This document shows, in pieces, positions 11,143-21,820 of a stretch of DNA of 64,000 bases; the stretch's first letter is position 1; every line of letters begins with the position of its first letter. A program made the translations under genes and the position numbers. Source of the stretch: Nymphaea colorata (Eukaryota > Streptophyta > Magnoliopsida > Nymphaeales > Nymphaeaceae); contig NC_045145.1 of the NCBI RefSeq assembly GCF_008831285.2, positions 23,932,802 to 23,996,801 on the forward strand. The letters run 5' to 3'. Under the pieces are notes generated by a model. The model saw only the letters and a list, made by a program, of their open reading frames with translations. It did no database searches and was not told the DNA's origin.

Positions 11143-12714
11143 CCGATCCACACTCAAACCTGCTCCAAATTTATCGCGAAAGTGCACTACAATTCAATCA
11201 TGCTAAACAGAGACCAGATCCATGGCTCAACCCATTTGCACAAAGAAACAATCAGTCCAATTGATATATTTGAAATATTTTGATTGCAACCTAGGGTTAT
11301 CTTATTGGCAAAAAAATCCCATTCGCAATTTCTAAATTATAAGTAAAGAAAAAATATAAATGCTCATAGCTGCCTGTCATGGCTTGGTTGGTAGTGCAAT
11401 ATCATAGTCATCCCTTGAGCACAACTTAGTTTGGCATTTAAGAGGATACATACATTTAGTAAGTTGCAATCCCTTCAAACAACCCCAGGAAATTAGTACA
11501 TAGGGAAATGACACTAATGGGACATTTGTTTCACTATGCACCTCTTGCCATGCGCCAAAGATACATGAGCGGCCTATTGATCTGCAGAACATCTCATGAT
11601 CTTCCACTTCAGGCATTCACCTGGCTGATCATTCGGCTGCACTGGCTGGAGCAAACTCAGGATATCTTCGTAGCTGATATCAATCAGTCGGACATCCTGC
11701 AAGACTTTTCTTTTTCTCAAAGTCTTAGGCTTCGGTTTCCGGGGAGCCAATGGGCACCTGCAGATGGTCATCCTCGGTTTCGCTGAAGTAGGAGTCTGAC
11801 AAGTGTCCGAGTCATAGCAGCTTGACCATCATCACCAACTATGACCATTGTCACCTTGTTTGGAACAAATATGAGGAGCTCAATCCTGATATTATTAGCA
11901 TCGTGGTCATTAGAGGTACTCCCTTTTGTTCGAAAGCCGAGGGCTACTGAAATCAAAATACCAATGGCGTTAAAATTACAGAAGCATCGTCATGTAAACG
12001 TGTCCTTCACTTTTCCGTCCAATGGGAAAAGAACGCGGTTGTTTTCGGACCAAAATTTGCAGTTAAGAGACGCGAGAACAGCCGGATAACTGATTTTCTT
12101 TGAAAAAATGGTGGCATTTTGATTTTTTTTTTGCCTTCTTCCCTTTCCCTTGGCCTTTGATCTTAGGGTTTCTCGTCATGCTTTGAGATGATTTTAAATT
12201 TCGCCACAGCGTTTTCTTATTTTTCTTGCCTGCAACTCCACAATTAAAAAGAAGAAGCGAAGGGAAGGATTGTGAAATTGCTCCATAAATTTGGGTTGTA
12301 GTCTGCACCACTCCCCATATTAGGTTCTCTGCTGTCGGAGATTGTTGGCTTTCTGTTTCATTGTCTCTTCCTCCCCTGTTTCTGCCTCTTTACCCATGAT
12401 GAATTCTTTCACTTTGCCAATTGAGATGCATCAACGACATGTTATGTCAAATTACGAGCCCCTCGGGATGCGTCTCATCGGTGTTCAGGTTTGCGGGATT
12501 AATGGTCTTGAGCCAGTGTGCTTGGTAGAGAACCTGCCCGCTGACTGGCTCTGCCTCCCTTTGCTTGTAGTCTTGTGCTTGCTCGTTGCTTTCCTTCTCT
12601 CTTATTCATACTGGCTACTATTTGCTTCATATCTGCGAATTAGTGAGGTCCGCCTTAACCACATTCTGGCCATCTCCATGCTTGTTACAACACTTGCCAT
12701 CCTGATCACCATTG
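11143..12714 (-). repeat. IR2 right arm, truncated by an LTR
   Basis: This is the reverse complement of 9438-11007. It ends within the second membrane span of its membrane-protein frame: the shared text stops at GATCACCATTG (12704-12714) and LTR-A sequence begins at 12715. The left arm continues with GATCGTGC at the same place, so the right arm lost its outer end to the retroelement. Confidence 0.93.
11574..11956 (-). pseudogene. SIAMESE-related CDK inhibitor (SMR) pseudogene, IR2 right arm
   Basis: This is the mirror copy of the left-arm gene. Its C-terminal half is open from DTCQTPTS through CRCPLAPRKPKPKTLRKRK and DISYEDILSLLQP to a stop at 11574-11576. Here the 5 bases missing in the other arm are present. 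The N-terminal frame (start at 11956, MISVALGF) runs into a different frame near 11815, because one base is absent in GGTCAA-GCTGC relative to the left arm. So each arm is broken at a different place, and neither encodes a full protein without frame correction. The RKRK basic run just after the CPxAPRK motif fits a nuclear protein. Confidence 0.65.
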
Positions 12715-12734
12715 TTCCTCTTTCATTTTCATGA
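12342..12734 (+). pseudogene. Putative membrane protein, IR2 right-arm copy, cut by LTR-A
   Basis: This is the mirror of 9298-9810 with nearly the same protein through ADWLCLPLLVVLCLLVAFLL and LLVTTLAILITI. The host part ends at 12714; the last residues (VPLSFS) and the stop come from the inserted LTR, so the last 50 or so residues of the left-arm version are lost. The reading frame is otherwise intact. It is therefore a truncated gene; the second span is nearly complete but its C-terminal tail is retroelement sequence. Confidence 0.6.
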
Positions 12735-14738
12735 TTGAGTCATGTTATTTCATGCTTGAATATAGTCTTGTTTAGCTTCTCTCATTTTTCTCTCTTCCTC
12801 ATTTTCCCATGGTCATATGAAATAACCCTCAATCTCTATTTTAGAGTCAAGTGTCTATGCTCGAGTGCACTGAGAGCATGAGACGATGAGATGATATTTT
12901 TTTCTATAGCTGAATCATGTTCTTCCTCTTAATTAAATCACTTTCTCTCTTTTTCCTTCCTTGAAAAATGTCTACATATTATTCATGTATAGTTGTTTGG
13001 TTTTCCATTTATATGTGAATGTATGGCGAGAATGAGAGTGTGGTTTGAGACGTTTTATCTTTATATTAATTTTTGAGGTTAAAGCTTGTCGAACTCGTAA
13101 AAAACCTTCATGAATATGTACATGTCAATATGCACTTGCATGCCATTTTACGTTAGTTTTCTTTTAATCATCCCATTAGGAACCCTAATCAGCACTTTAT
13201 CGTGTGGTTTGAGTTTCTTTCATACATAATGGAGGAAGAAACATTTCTTTCCAACCAATGAAATAATAACATTCTATGTTTATATAAATCATATTTTCCA
13301 AAATATTTTCAAAAGAAACCTTCTAATGTGGCTTTGGAGACTTAGGTTAGGCTCTTACATGAGTTTGAGCTCCCCTCTGGCCTACACCAAATTTGAAGTC
13401 GGTTCTTTTAAGTCATTTCTTTGACGTCTAATTTCATGAAGACATACATATATATACTTGTTATATACATATAAGTGCACGTGATGATTCTATTTATCAT
13501 TCTCTATTTATGTTTACATATTTCTTTTTACAAATTTTCATATCAATATGAATGCATGTGTATGAATCTCCTACTTTCTCTCTCTAAAATCTTTTTATCT
13601 TTTCAAGTCAAATGCCTTCATCTACAAATTTCTTATATATATATATATGTATATGTATGTATGTATGTATGTATATGTATATATATATATATTTCTCCAT
13701 TTCTTTTCCTTTAAATTATTTTTACAAGCTTTCATATATGTATATATATATGATAGTATATACACATGTATGTGCATCTCTTTCTATCTCCCTTTCTTTC
13801 TCTCTTTCTTTTAACAAGTTTTTCTTCATTCTCTACCTAAATTAAGCCTTCTTGTCAAAAGCTTATATACGTATATGCATATATATATAGATATGTATCT
13901 TCCCCTTCTTTTGAAATCTTCCATTTAAAGATCTTTGAAATCTCTTTCTCTACCTCTTTTTTTTTCTATAGAAATATTTCATCTTCTCTATCCTTTCAAA
14001 TATTTTTCTCCCATGATTTAAGATCATTTTTATTTACAGACTTCACTAAGTCCAAAACTCAAATAATGACGCAATATTGGATTCATGTTTGATGGTCTAC
14101 AACCCCAATCTATTTCCAAAACTTTCATTTCTTATCTTAACTATAAAATAAAAATTTTAGATCTATGTTGTGGTAGGAATGCCTTTAGATGTATGTTGTG
14201 GTAGGATTGTTTTGCTTTCTTCTAATCATATAGAATCAATGCACCCATGCATTCCCCTGCACTTAATATCACAAATGAGCACAATCACATCTCTAAAAGA
14301 ATTTAAGCAAGATGAGATGAAGTTATAACTAGGTGATAACCGAATTAGAGCAAAATCTCAAGCCTACTTAAAGTCTTAAGAGAACACTAAAGTGACTTCA
14401 AAAAAAAAAAGCTCTCCAAAGTTTTCCCAACATTTATAAAGAATTTCTCAAAATTACAATGTGGTATACTCTCAAAAGATTCTTCAAAACTTTCTCAAAA
14501 TCTTGAGACATGAAATCTTCAATATTTTCTCAAACACTACACCGCATATAGAGTGAAAAGATGTTTAAGCTAAAATGAAATGCATGAATAGTAAACATAG
14601 CCCTTGGATTTATTACTCCTGGTAAAAGTGTCAGGAATGATTGATCCTCATACTGACGGGTAAGTCCCTTTTTCTCTTATTTTGAAATAAAAAATCTTAT
14701 TTTTTTGGAGCACTCCAAATACCAAAAATTTTGAGGAT
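12715..14738 (+). mobile_element. LTR-A, 5'-truncated solo LTR
   Basis: This aligns in reverse with 34320-36440 of the complete LTR. It starts in the middle of the 160-178 bp tandem-unit region (ATTTTAGAGTCAAG near 12840) and ends at GAGGATGCGAAAA near 14738. No primer-binding site follows, and R2 copy A begins about 20 bp later. Its 5' break coincides exactly with the cut end of IR2. Confidence 0.8.
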
Positions 14739-14759
14739 GCGAAAAATTTTCCTTTCCCA

Positions 14760-16637
14760 ATACTTAGGTGCATCTTCCACCCTCTTGTTTGACTCATTGG
14801 AAATATTAAATTGAAAAGAAGTTTTTAGAAATTTTAATAATTAATGAAATGAAAACGAAATGCAGTTTTTCATGAAATAAATTTAAATTAAATGCTAGAT
14901 GATTCTATTATTATTTGGATTCATATTCAATTGAGAGACAAGGAAACAGAGAGGGCAAGAGAGGGGCAAGAACAAGTTCACTTGGTTTCTTCAAAAAATC
15001 AAACTCAGGACTTGGTTACAATAAGCCATCTAACCTAATTTGCATTACCTGTGAGGAGAGAGAGACTCGAAAAATTGACTTGGAGCATTTTTTTCTAATA
15101 TTGATTCATGATTTTTTATTTTTCTCTTTCTATTAACCATTAATTTGGAAAAAAATAGAAGGCTGAAGTGGTTTATTATAAGTTTGCCACCTAAAGGCAC
15201 ATAACAATTTCACATGTATCTGTTTTGCATTTGCACTTAGAGAAAGGAAATTGAGCATTTTCAATAGTGCCTTTTTTAACCTTCAATTTAGAAAAAGTAG
15301 AAAGCTGAAGTGGATAAGTTAAGCACCTAAAGGCACATACCAATTTATATATCTACGTGTATGTAAAGTGTTTTACATTTGCACTTAAAAAAAAAGGAGA
15401 TGGACCATTTTCAATATGGCCACGGGACCTATATCATTACTAAGTGAATATCTATTTTTTATATTAATATACATCCAGCTATACTATCCTTCCTATCTAA
15501 GTACCTATTTTGAACCAATAGAATAGTGAAAACATGAAATTTTGAAGACCTATACTAGCTTTTGTTCCTTTGGGTTTGAAATAGCCGTCATACTGAAAAG
15601 TAAAAACACAAAAATAATGAGGAACAATGCATAACAACACAAACAAGAAGAGTTGTAAATTGTGTTGTGGAACTCATACATGTGACTTTCAACATTCAAG
15701 AATGTATAGTACTAAGGTTGAAGGACATGGCTTTGGATGGTCACCAATGTGAAGCAATGGGCACTTTATAGTAGATAATATATGGTACCTTTAGGAAAGA
15801 ATCATTAATGGTAGGTGATCAAAAAAGAAACGGGGGAAATATGAAAATAAATCTTTTTTGTATTTGTTTTAAATAGAGAAAATTATTGTATTTAGTAAAC
15901 TTTGGATTGTATCATCTTCACTTATTATGACAATCGATACTATCCATTTTTTTAATTTGTTTTTCCAGTCTTTCACGATTAATGTCAATGAGAGTCAAAT
16001 TTGATTTTCTATGTGGGCAGTTTATAAAGATTTTTTTCCCTCCTTTACTATGCAAAAATTGATTGGTAGGATTGTATATACTAAGAAAAATGTCATTATA
16101 TAGTTGGAATACTTGAAAAGCAAAAGGGGAAGATGATAAAAGGGAATCCTTGTTGTCAGTGATGCATATTTTCTTTCTAGTCATGAGTAAGTACCTATCC
16201 AAATGGTTGGTCGTGATTTGTATTGGTACATGTGAGGGCATATGTTTCCACATCATTTTCCTCACTATAGTGGATATTTATCCTTTACTCAGTTTTTAAA
16301 TCCATCCTTACATTTTCTTTTTATCTAGACAAGCTTATTTTTTAGGTTAATGCTGTTCAGATGCAAAGTTGTTGGGAGATGACTCCCTTCCTTTGTATAA
16401 GTAAAGAATGAAAAAAAAATACAGCCTTGAAAAAAAAAGGAAAAAAACAAGTGTTTGAATACTAGCCTAAAGATTAGGCCAAAGGATCAACAAGAGACTT
16501 GAAGACCTCCTTTGCATGATTTGCAACTCCTAATTGTAGTCCTGTTCCTAGCCATATGTAGGGGCGAGTACCTCATGCCTTGCCTTTTATAAATTTTGAA
16601 CTCTTTATTGCAACCTTTGCTTCCAACATTTAGGTTC
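14760..16637 (+). repeat. R2 dispersed segment, copy A
   Basis: This aligns directly with 55060-57009 over nearly its whole length, for example AGAGACAAGGAAA at 14935 and 55222 and ATGTCGTTATGTAGTTG-like text near 16095 and 56252. Indels are scattered. A 115-residue minus-strand frame at 15918-16265 is broken into smaller frames in copy B, so it is not a conserved gene. The nature of the repeat is unknown. Confidence 0.8.
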
Positions 16638-17043
16638 TAGGGATGTCAAAGGATCAAATTCGAATGGGTTAAACTCATAATCATATCCATTATCTTGGAT
16701 ATTTGCATGCTCAGATTCAAATACGAATGGAAAAAAAAATGATATCTGAATTTGAATTTGATATCCGATATCACAATCCGAATTTGATCTGGATCTGGAT
16801 CTGAATCCAAATTTTGAACAGTATCTGGCTGATTTTCAAAAGGTAAGGGCATTCGATATATGATGTTTTTTTTAAACTAAATCTAATGTGAATATGAATC
16901 CATGTCTGAATCCCATTGGTTGTCACTTTTTAAATCCAAATGTGATCCAGTTTGTTGATTGAATACTATTTTTTTTCATATTTGATTTTTTGGGAATGGT
17001 TCGATTGGATATTCGATCTAATTTGGATACATTGACATCCCTA
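16638..17043 (+). mobile_element. hAT-like MITE
   Basis: The element begins TAGGGATGTCAA and ends TTGACATCCCTA, perfect 12-bp terminal inverted repeats around 406 bp of AT-rich sequence with repeated GGATCTGGATCTG-like text and no transposase. TAGGG-type ends are typical of non-autonomous hAT elements. The flanks show no clean 8-bp duplication. The same element starts at 57010 in R2 copy B, so it inserted before that segment was copied. Confidence 0.65.
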
Positions 17044-18107
17044 ACTTCCACCAAGTAAGTTTAATCATGGTTTCCCTAGGTCCCGAAGCAGTATTGGACC
17101 TTGGGAATAAGAGGGAGACAAGGAGAAGAAATATGTGCATAAGAAATATGTGCTCTTGAGTGCTTATTTTCAAACCATCTTTTGCACTCCATGAGATTCA
17201 ACACAAACCGGTTGTGGTAGCATTGCTCCTCCCGTATTGTAAGCCAAAGATTTGGTCTAACGTTGACTCACAACCCAAGGAAAATCGAACTTATATGTGT
17301 CATATTGGTACACTAATATTTTGAGGGTTAGTATGGTTAATGACTAAAATACCTTTAGTTTACACTTGAAAAAGGGACAAAAAATTAAAATGAAAAGTAA
17401 AAAGACTATATAGGAAATTTTTTAACAATTACCAAAATGTCCTTCCTCCCTCAATGCGTGCAACTTTCTTTCAAGGAAAATATCTCCCTTAAAGTGCACT
17501 ACTAATCTACGAGCTTATATGCTCCCACACAAAGCTTTGTTTGTTTTCCTTGTGCACTTTAGTATTCATATGCTTCCAAATGGCTATGGTAAAGGAAATA
17601 CATGAACATCGTCTCCACCAATTCAATTTGACTCAATAAGCCATCATTTCGCTTAGTGTGGCTGCATTCTATGTACCCAGAAAAGTGTCCATTTCTAGGG
17701 TACGTTTGATGCACCCAAAAAATGTCCGGTGGCAGCCAGTTTTTTCATGGAAATCGTGGACTTTGAATGTTTCCACCAATCAGGATTGGATTTGGAAAAA
17801 TGATCCATGGAAAAAAAAAATCAGATTCATCTGTCTTTTTTTTTTTCTACCAAAAAAATTTTGATAGTTTCCCTTGACTTCTTTGGCTATGGTTTTTACC
17901 GTTAGGGTTGTACAATGAGTCAAGCCAACAAGATTTCAAATGAGGCTTAATTGGTTAAGCTTGATTTGAGCTCAACACGTTTGTAAATCAGTAGACTTTG
18001 AGGTTAAATGAAAACTTGAACTTATAAATGAGTTGAGTTCAAGAACTTGAACTTAACTAAAACTTGAATTTATAACTTAGTTAAGTTTGAGTTACATGAA
18101 GTATAGG
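17044..18107. other. Unassigned stretch
   Basis: No gene was seen. Short plus-strand frames around 17658-17864 look accidental. The text around 17690-17720 (CTAGGGTACGTTTGATGCACC) resembles the start of another small DNA transposon, but no matching end was found. Confidence 0.45.
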
Positions 18108-18475
18108 GATGTCAGCATAACCGATTTGAATCGAATATCAAACCAATGAGCTCGGAAAAAAAAAATCAGATATGAAAAGAAAATATTTGATTAAGAAACA
18201 GATAAGATTTGGATTTAAGAAATGATATCTGATCGGATTTGGATTGGGATATACATGAATATCTGGTTGGATTTAGATATGGAATCAGATTGCATGTATT
18301 TTTAGACAAATATCTTATATCTAATGCTCTTACATATTGAAAATCGGCCAATTCGGTTCAAATTTCAGATTCGGATTCAAGCACAAATGTAAAAATCAGA
18401 CTCAGATCGGATTCAAAACCCAATCTCAGATGCAAGATTGAAATAAAAAATCCATTTATAAGATCTGAATTACAT
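18108..18475. mobile_element. Possible second hAT-like remnant
   Basis: TAGGGATGTCAGCATAACC at 18108 resembles the terminus of the MITE at 16638, and the AT-rich GGATTTGGAT-type text after it is similar. No matching right end was found, so this is a truncated relative at best. Confidence 0.35.
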
Positions 18476-18479
18476 CCAA

Positions 18480-18679
18480 AATCAAAGTTTAGATCCAAAA
18501 CTCTTCCCTCTTGGATTCAAATCTTAAATTCAAATTTTGAATTTTGGTTCTAAAACTCTTTTCTTTTGAATTCGAATTTTGAATTTTGGGTCCAAAATTC
18601 TTCCCTCTTGAATTCAAATATTAAATTTGAATTTTGAATTTTGGCTTCAAAACCTCTATAAATACCACATGTTTCTACA
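18480..18679 (+). mobile_element. TRIM element, 5' LTR end
   Basis: The LTR is recognised by the CA terminus (TTTCTACA) directly followed by an initiator-tRNA primer-binding site. CTATAAATACC (18655-18665) would be its TATA box. The sequence is built of three degenerate units of about 60 bp (GAATTTTGAATTTTGG with CCAAAACTCTTCC), so the left edge of the LTR is uncertain. Confidence 0.6.
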
Positions 18680-18691
18680 TGGTATCAGAGC
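18680..18691 (+). other. Primer-binding site, initiator tRNA-Met type
   Basis: TGGTATCAGAGC is the standard plant retroelement primer-binding site complementary to the 3' end of initiator tRNA-Met. It follows the LTR terminus without a gap. Confidence 0.85.
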
Positions 18692-18755
18692 TAGGTTCAA
18701 CACTCGGACCTGGGGTCCCACACGCGCGGACGCGTGTGCCTTAAGGGGGGTGAAT
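18692..18755 (+). mobile_element. TRIM internal region with polypurine tract
   Basis: Only 76 bp separate the two LTRs, counted with the primer-binding site. No coding capacity exists. AAGGGGGGTGAA at 18743-18754 is the polypurine tract priming plus-strand synthesis. This short interior is the hallmark of a TRIM element, which must borrow all enzymes. Confidence 0.75.
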
Positions 18756-18925
18756 TGTAACGCCCCAAATGTTTAGTCCCGTATCAAAGATTGTGAGGAA
18801 TCTTCAAGAGTTTATAAATGGGGTCATTGATGAGAAGATTGTCCTAGTTCCTAACCTTTTTGAGGTTGGAGCCAAAACTATTAGGGGGCGGGTTGGGATC
18901 CATCGAACTAGAGGCCCGAGCCCAG
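18756..18925 (+). mobile_element. TRIM 3' LTR start, truncated by Copia sequence
   Basis: It starts TGTAACGCCCC, a start shared by many plant TRIM-type LTRs, and runs to about GCCCGAGCCCAGGCA. There it changes abruptly into Copia polyprotein sequence, so its 3' end is missing. Confidence 0.65.
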
Positions 18926-19091
18926 GCATTTCATTTGAGAGACAATTGATGCTAAAGAACTTGTACTTCCTTACATGACATCTGAAGACCAAACAGCTGA
19001 TGTCCTGACCAAAGCATTGTCTTCAACTTCATTTGAAAGAAATGTATCCAAGTTGGGCATGTTTGATCTGTATGCCCAACTTGAGGGGGAG
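18926..19091 (+). pseudogene. Ty1/Copia pol C-terminal remnant (end of RNase H)
   Basis: The frame reads LVLPYMTSEDQTADVLTKAL followed by SKLGMFDLYAQLEGEC. This is the C-terminus of plant Copia polyproteins, whose family form is a TKDQLADIFTKPL-like stretch followed by KLGVVDLH. Only this end is left; the upstream parts are absent and the left edge is a junction with TRIM sequence. GAGGGGGAG at 19083-19091, overlapping the last codons, is the polypurine tract. Confidence 0.85.
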
Positions 19092-19324
19092 TGTCGACAT
19101 GTTTTAATGTACAGGTTTGGATCTGGACCTGGTCTTGTGGGTGCTCCTGTTGAGGCTCTACTTATATCTTTGTAGCCCTAATTTTTGGGTGTGAATGAAA
19201 TCTTAAGAGAGAGAGAGTCTGGTTGCTAGTGGCCACCAATTCCTCCTCATTCGTGTGGTTTTTTCCCTCTTATTGAGGGTTTTTCCATGTTACATCATGT
19301 TCGGCGTATTCTTCATTAACAACA
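19092..19324 (+). mobile_element. Copia 3' LTR
   Basis: The LTR starts TGTCGACATG right after the polypurine tract and ends CATTAACAACA, a 233-bp TG...CA unit. It contains a GAGAGAGAG tract (19207-19217). No other copy is present in the window, so the element is a 5'-truncated insertion or a recombination product. Confidence 0.75.
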
Positions 19325-19380
19325 AGATTGTTGACGGATCTTGACGGAGCAAAGGGTCAAGATCCATCAACAATCTTGTT
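19321..19380. repeat. Short near-perfect hairpin, 25-bp arms
   Basis: AACAAGATTGTTGACGGATC at 19321 returns in reverse at 19361-19380, with a 10-bp loop (GGAGCAAAGG) and one mismatch that would be a G-U pair in RNA. It overlaps the last bases of the Copia LTR. A third partial copy of CATCAACAATCTTGT lies near 19412. Confidence 0.8.
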
Positions 19381-19429
19381 TTGTATCCTCTTTGTCTGTC
19401 TCCGTAGGAGACTCATCAACAATCTTGTC

Positions 19430-20567
19430 GTCAACAATCCTTCCTCTTGAGCATGAGTTAACCCTTGGGGGATTTCTAATGCTTCTTCAAATGAAGATTT
19501 GCCTCTTTTTCCATTTCTCTCTTCTTCTCCAACCTTAGGAGCAAGCATCTCCAAGTTCAAACTCTTCAAGGGAGCAAAAGAAGACCTCTTAGAGGATTCA
19601 TTTCATCATTTTGGAGCTTCATCTGAGGTGATCCTTGAATCATTCAAAGAAGGAGGATCATCCATATCCGAGGTATGTAATCCTCCATTTTCATTTTCTC
19701 CTTTCCTCTTGCCACCTCCCCATGACCGTTAAGAAAGGTCAAATGATTTCTTATCCAGAATCAAAAGCTATCTTGAGTGCACCGGGAGTATGAGCAAGGC
19801 GGAATAAATTTTATTTCTTCATTTTGTCTCCAAAAATATGCTTGCTATATTGTCTTACTCCTCATATATGCTTGAGACGATATTCATGCATGATATTCTA
19901 ATTTTTCATTAATTAATGAGCAAATGCACGGTGAGAACCCGATTTGGAACCCCAATGAACACTTTGAGGTTGGAACTTGTCCAACTCGAGAAAGTCCTCT
20001 ACGAATTTGTACATATTAAAATGCATCTTCATGTCATTTTCACGCTTAGTTTATTTTTTAATCACCTAATTAGGAACCCAATGAATACTTCGTCATTCTC
20101 CATTTCATGTATATTTGATTTTTTTCCGCACCCAATGGTGGAAGAAATGTATCTTCTTGAAAGCACTAACTATGATTTTATGTTCATATTTGGAAGCATG
20201 TTTTTCAATATATTTTTAAAACCAAATACCCTCTCTAATGCGGCCTTGGAGACTTAACTTAGGCTCCTACATGAGCCCAAGTTCCTCTCTGGCTTATATC
20301 AAAAATTGAAGTCGGCTATTTTCAATTCATTTTTTTATTTTAATACTCATGAAGACATATGTGTATATACATCTTATATACGTATACATGCATATGAATA
20401 TCTTTCTTTGTTATTCTCTCTTTATGATTTAACATACTTTTGCAAACTCTCGTATATATATATATATATATATACGTGTACCATTTTCAAAACTCTCTCT
20501 CTCTCTTTCTAAAATAATATTTTCTTCTTTATTTGATTCAAACCTCATTTTTACAAGCTTTCATATA

Positions 20568-20613
<46 letters not shown>

Positions 20614-21459
20614 TATGTATCTTTCTTTCTTTTAAATCTTTGATTTTGTGATTATCTATACCTCTTTCTCTCTCTCTCTTTCTCTATATTTCTTTTGTTA
20701 TCAAATCTTTCATCTTTTCCATTCTTTTGAACATTTTTCTCTCAAAATTCCTTTCGTTTGCCAACTTCATCAAGACCAAAACTCAAGTAACGACCCAACA
20801 TTGGAATCATGTTCGAGCGTTTACAACCTCATTCCATTTTCAAAAACTTTTCACTTTTCATCAAAAATGTTTATTACAAAGATCTTAGATGTATGTGATG
20901 GTAAAAATGCCTTTAGATGAATGTTATGGTAGAAATAAATCATGTAGGATCAATGCATTCATGCATCCATATTCATGCATCCATATTCACTTAACATCAC
21001 AAATGAGTACAATCACATCTCTAAAAGAACTTAAGCAATATGAGATAGAGCTTTAATCAGGTAGTAACCGAATCAGAGCAAATCTCAAACCTACTTAAAG
21101 TCTTAAGAGAACACTAAAGTGATTTTGAAATGATTTATCCAGCTTTTCAAATGATATTTCTCTATTCTATTTTTCTCCAAAATGTTTCAGATTCTCAAAT
21201 AATTCTTCGAGAATCTCCAAAACTTCAAACTTTCAACATTTTTCTCAAATGCTACACTACATATAGAATAAAAAAGTTATTCAAGTCAAAATAAAATGCA
21301 TCAAGGATAATCATAGCCCTTGGGTTGATTACTCCAGTAAAGGCGCTAAGAACGGTCAATCCTCGTACCGACAGGTGAGTCCATTTCTCTTTCATTTTCA
21401 AAACAAAACATCATTTTTCTAGAGCACTCCAAAAACCCAATGTTTTTGGTATGCGAACA
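19430..21459 (+). mobile_element. LTR-A, diverged copy
   Basis: This aligns in reverse with 34315-36950. It ends GGTATGCGAACA (21459), identical in form to the intact LTR end GGATGCGAACA, and is followed by unrelated sequence, so it is a solo LTR. Its 5' part is very diverged and the start is approximate. It includes AT runs at 20452-20474 and 20575-20610. Several plus-strand frames here (19916-20257, 20648-20920) are LTR sequence. Confidence 0.75.
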
Positions 21460-21682
21460 GCGGTCTATTAACCTTTTTTTGCCGAGAACTTTTCGGTCAT
21501 CTGTTCTTGTGTTCACCAGCATGCGGTTCGAGAAGGGAGCAAAGCACATTCTCTAGTCATCAAGTGGTTTTTTTTACCTTCTTCTTTATAGAGACTGCCC
21601 TCTCGAATATGAATATTCACAGTTTTAGTTCTGGATACCGCCCACCTTTTGTTCGATGAAATGTCACAAAGAAGTGTGGTAA
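21460..21682. other. Unassigned stretch between LTR-A and the PPR fragment
   Basis: No gene or repeat relationship was recognised. Confidence 0.4.
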
Positions 21683-21820
21683 TGGATGGCGACGGTTAAT
21701 GCTTAATGGACATGAGACGGTTGGACTGATGGATGATGCTCGTAAATTATATGATGAAATGCCTGAAAAAAATGTAACTTCTCCAGACTGCCATGGTAGC
21801 TGGTTATGCAGATGCACCAT
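21683..21820 (+). pseudogene. PPR protein fragment
   Basis: Pentatricopeptide repeat proteins bind organellar RNA in plants. Here about 45 codons survive: a NAL.MDM-like start, then GLMDDARKLYDEMPEKNV and, one frame further, TAMVAGYADAP. This is the junction of two PPR motifs of the PLS type (family form: a GLMDDARKLFDEMPERNV-like stretch followed by SWTAMI.GY). At least two frameshifts break it and no further motifs flank it. It is a dead gene scrap. Confidence 0.75.

Noticed and set aside
15918-16265. 115-residue minus-strand frame in R2 copy A
   Set aside because: The aligned part of copy B (56090-56365) has stops and indels that break the frame, and no domain is recognisable.
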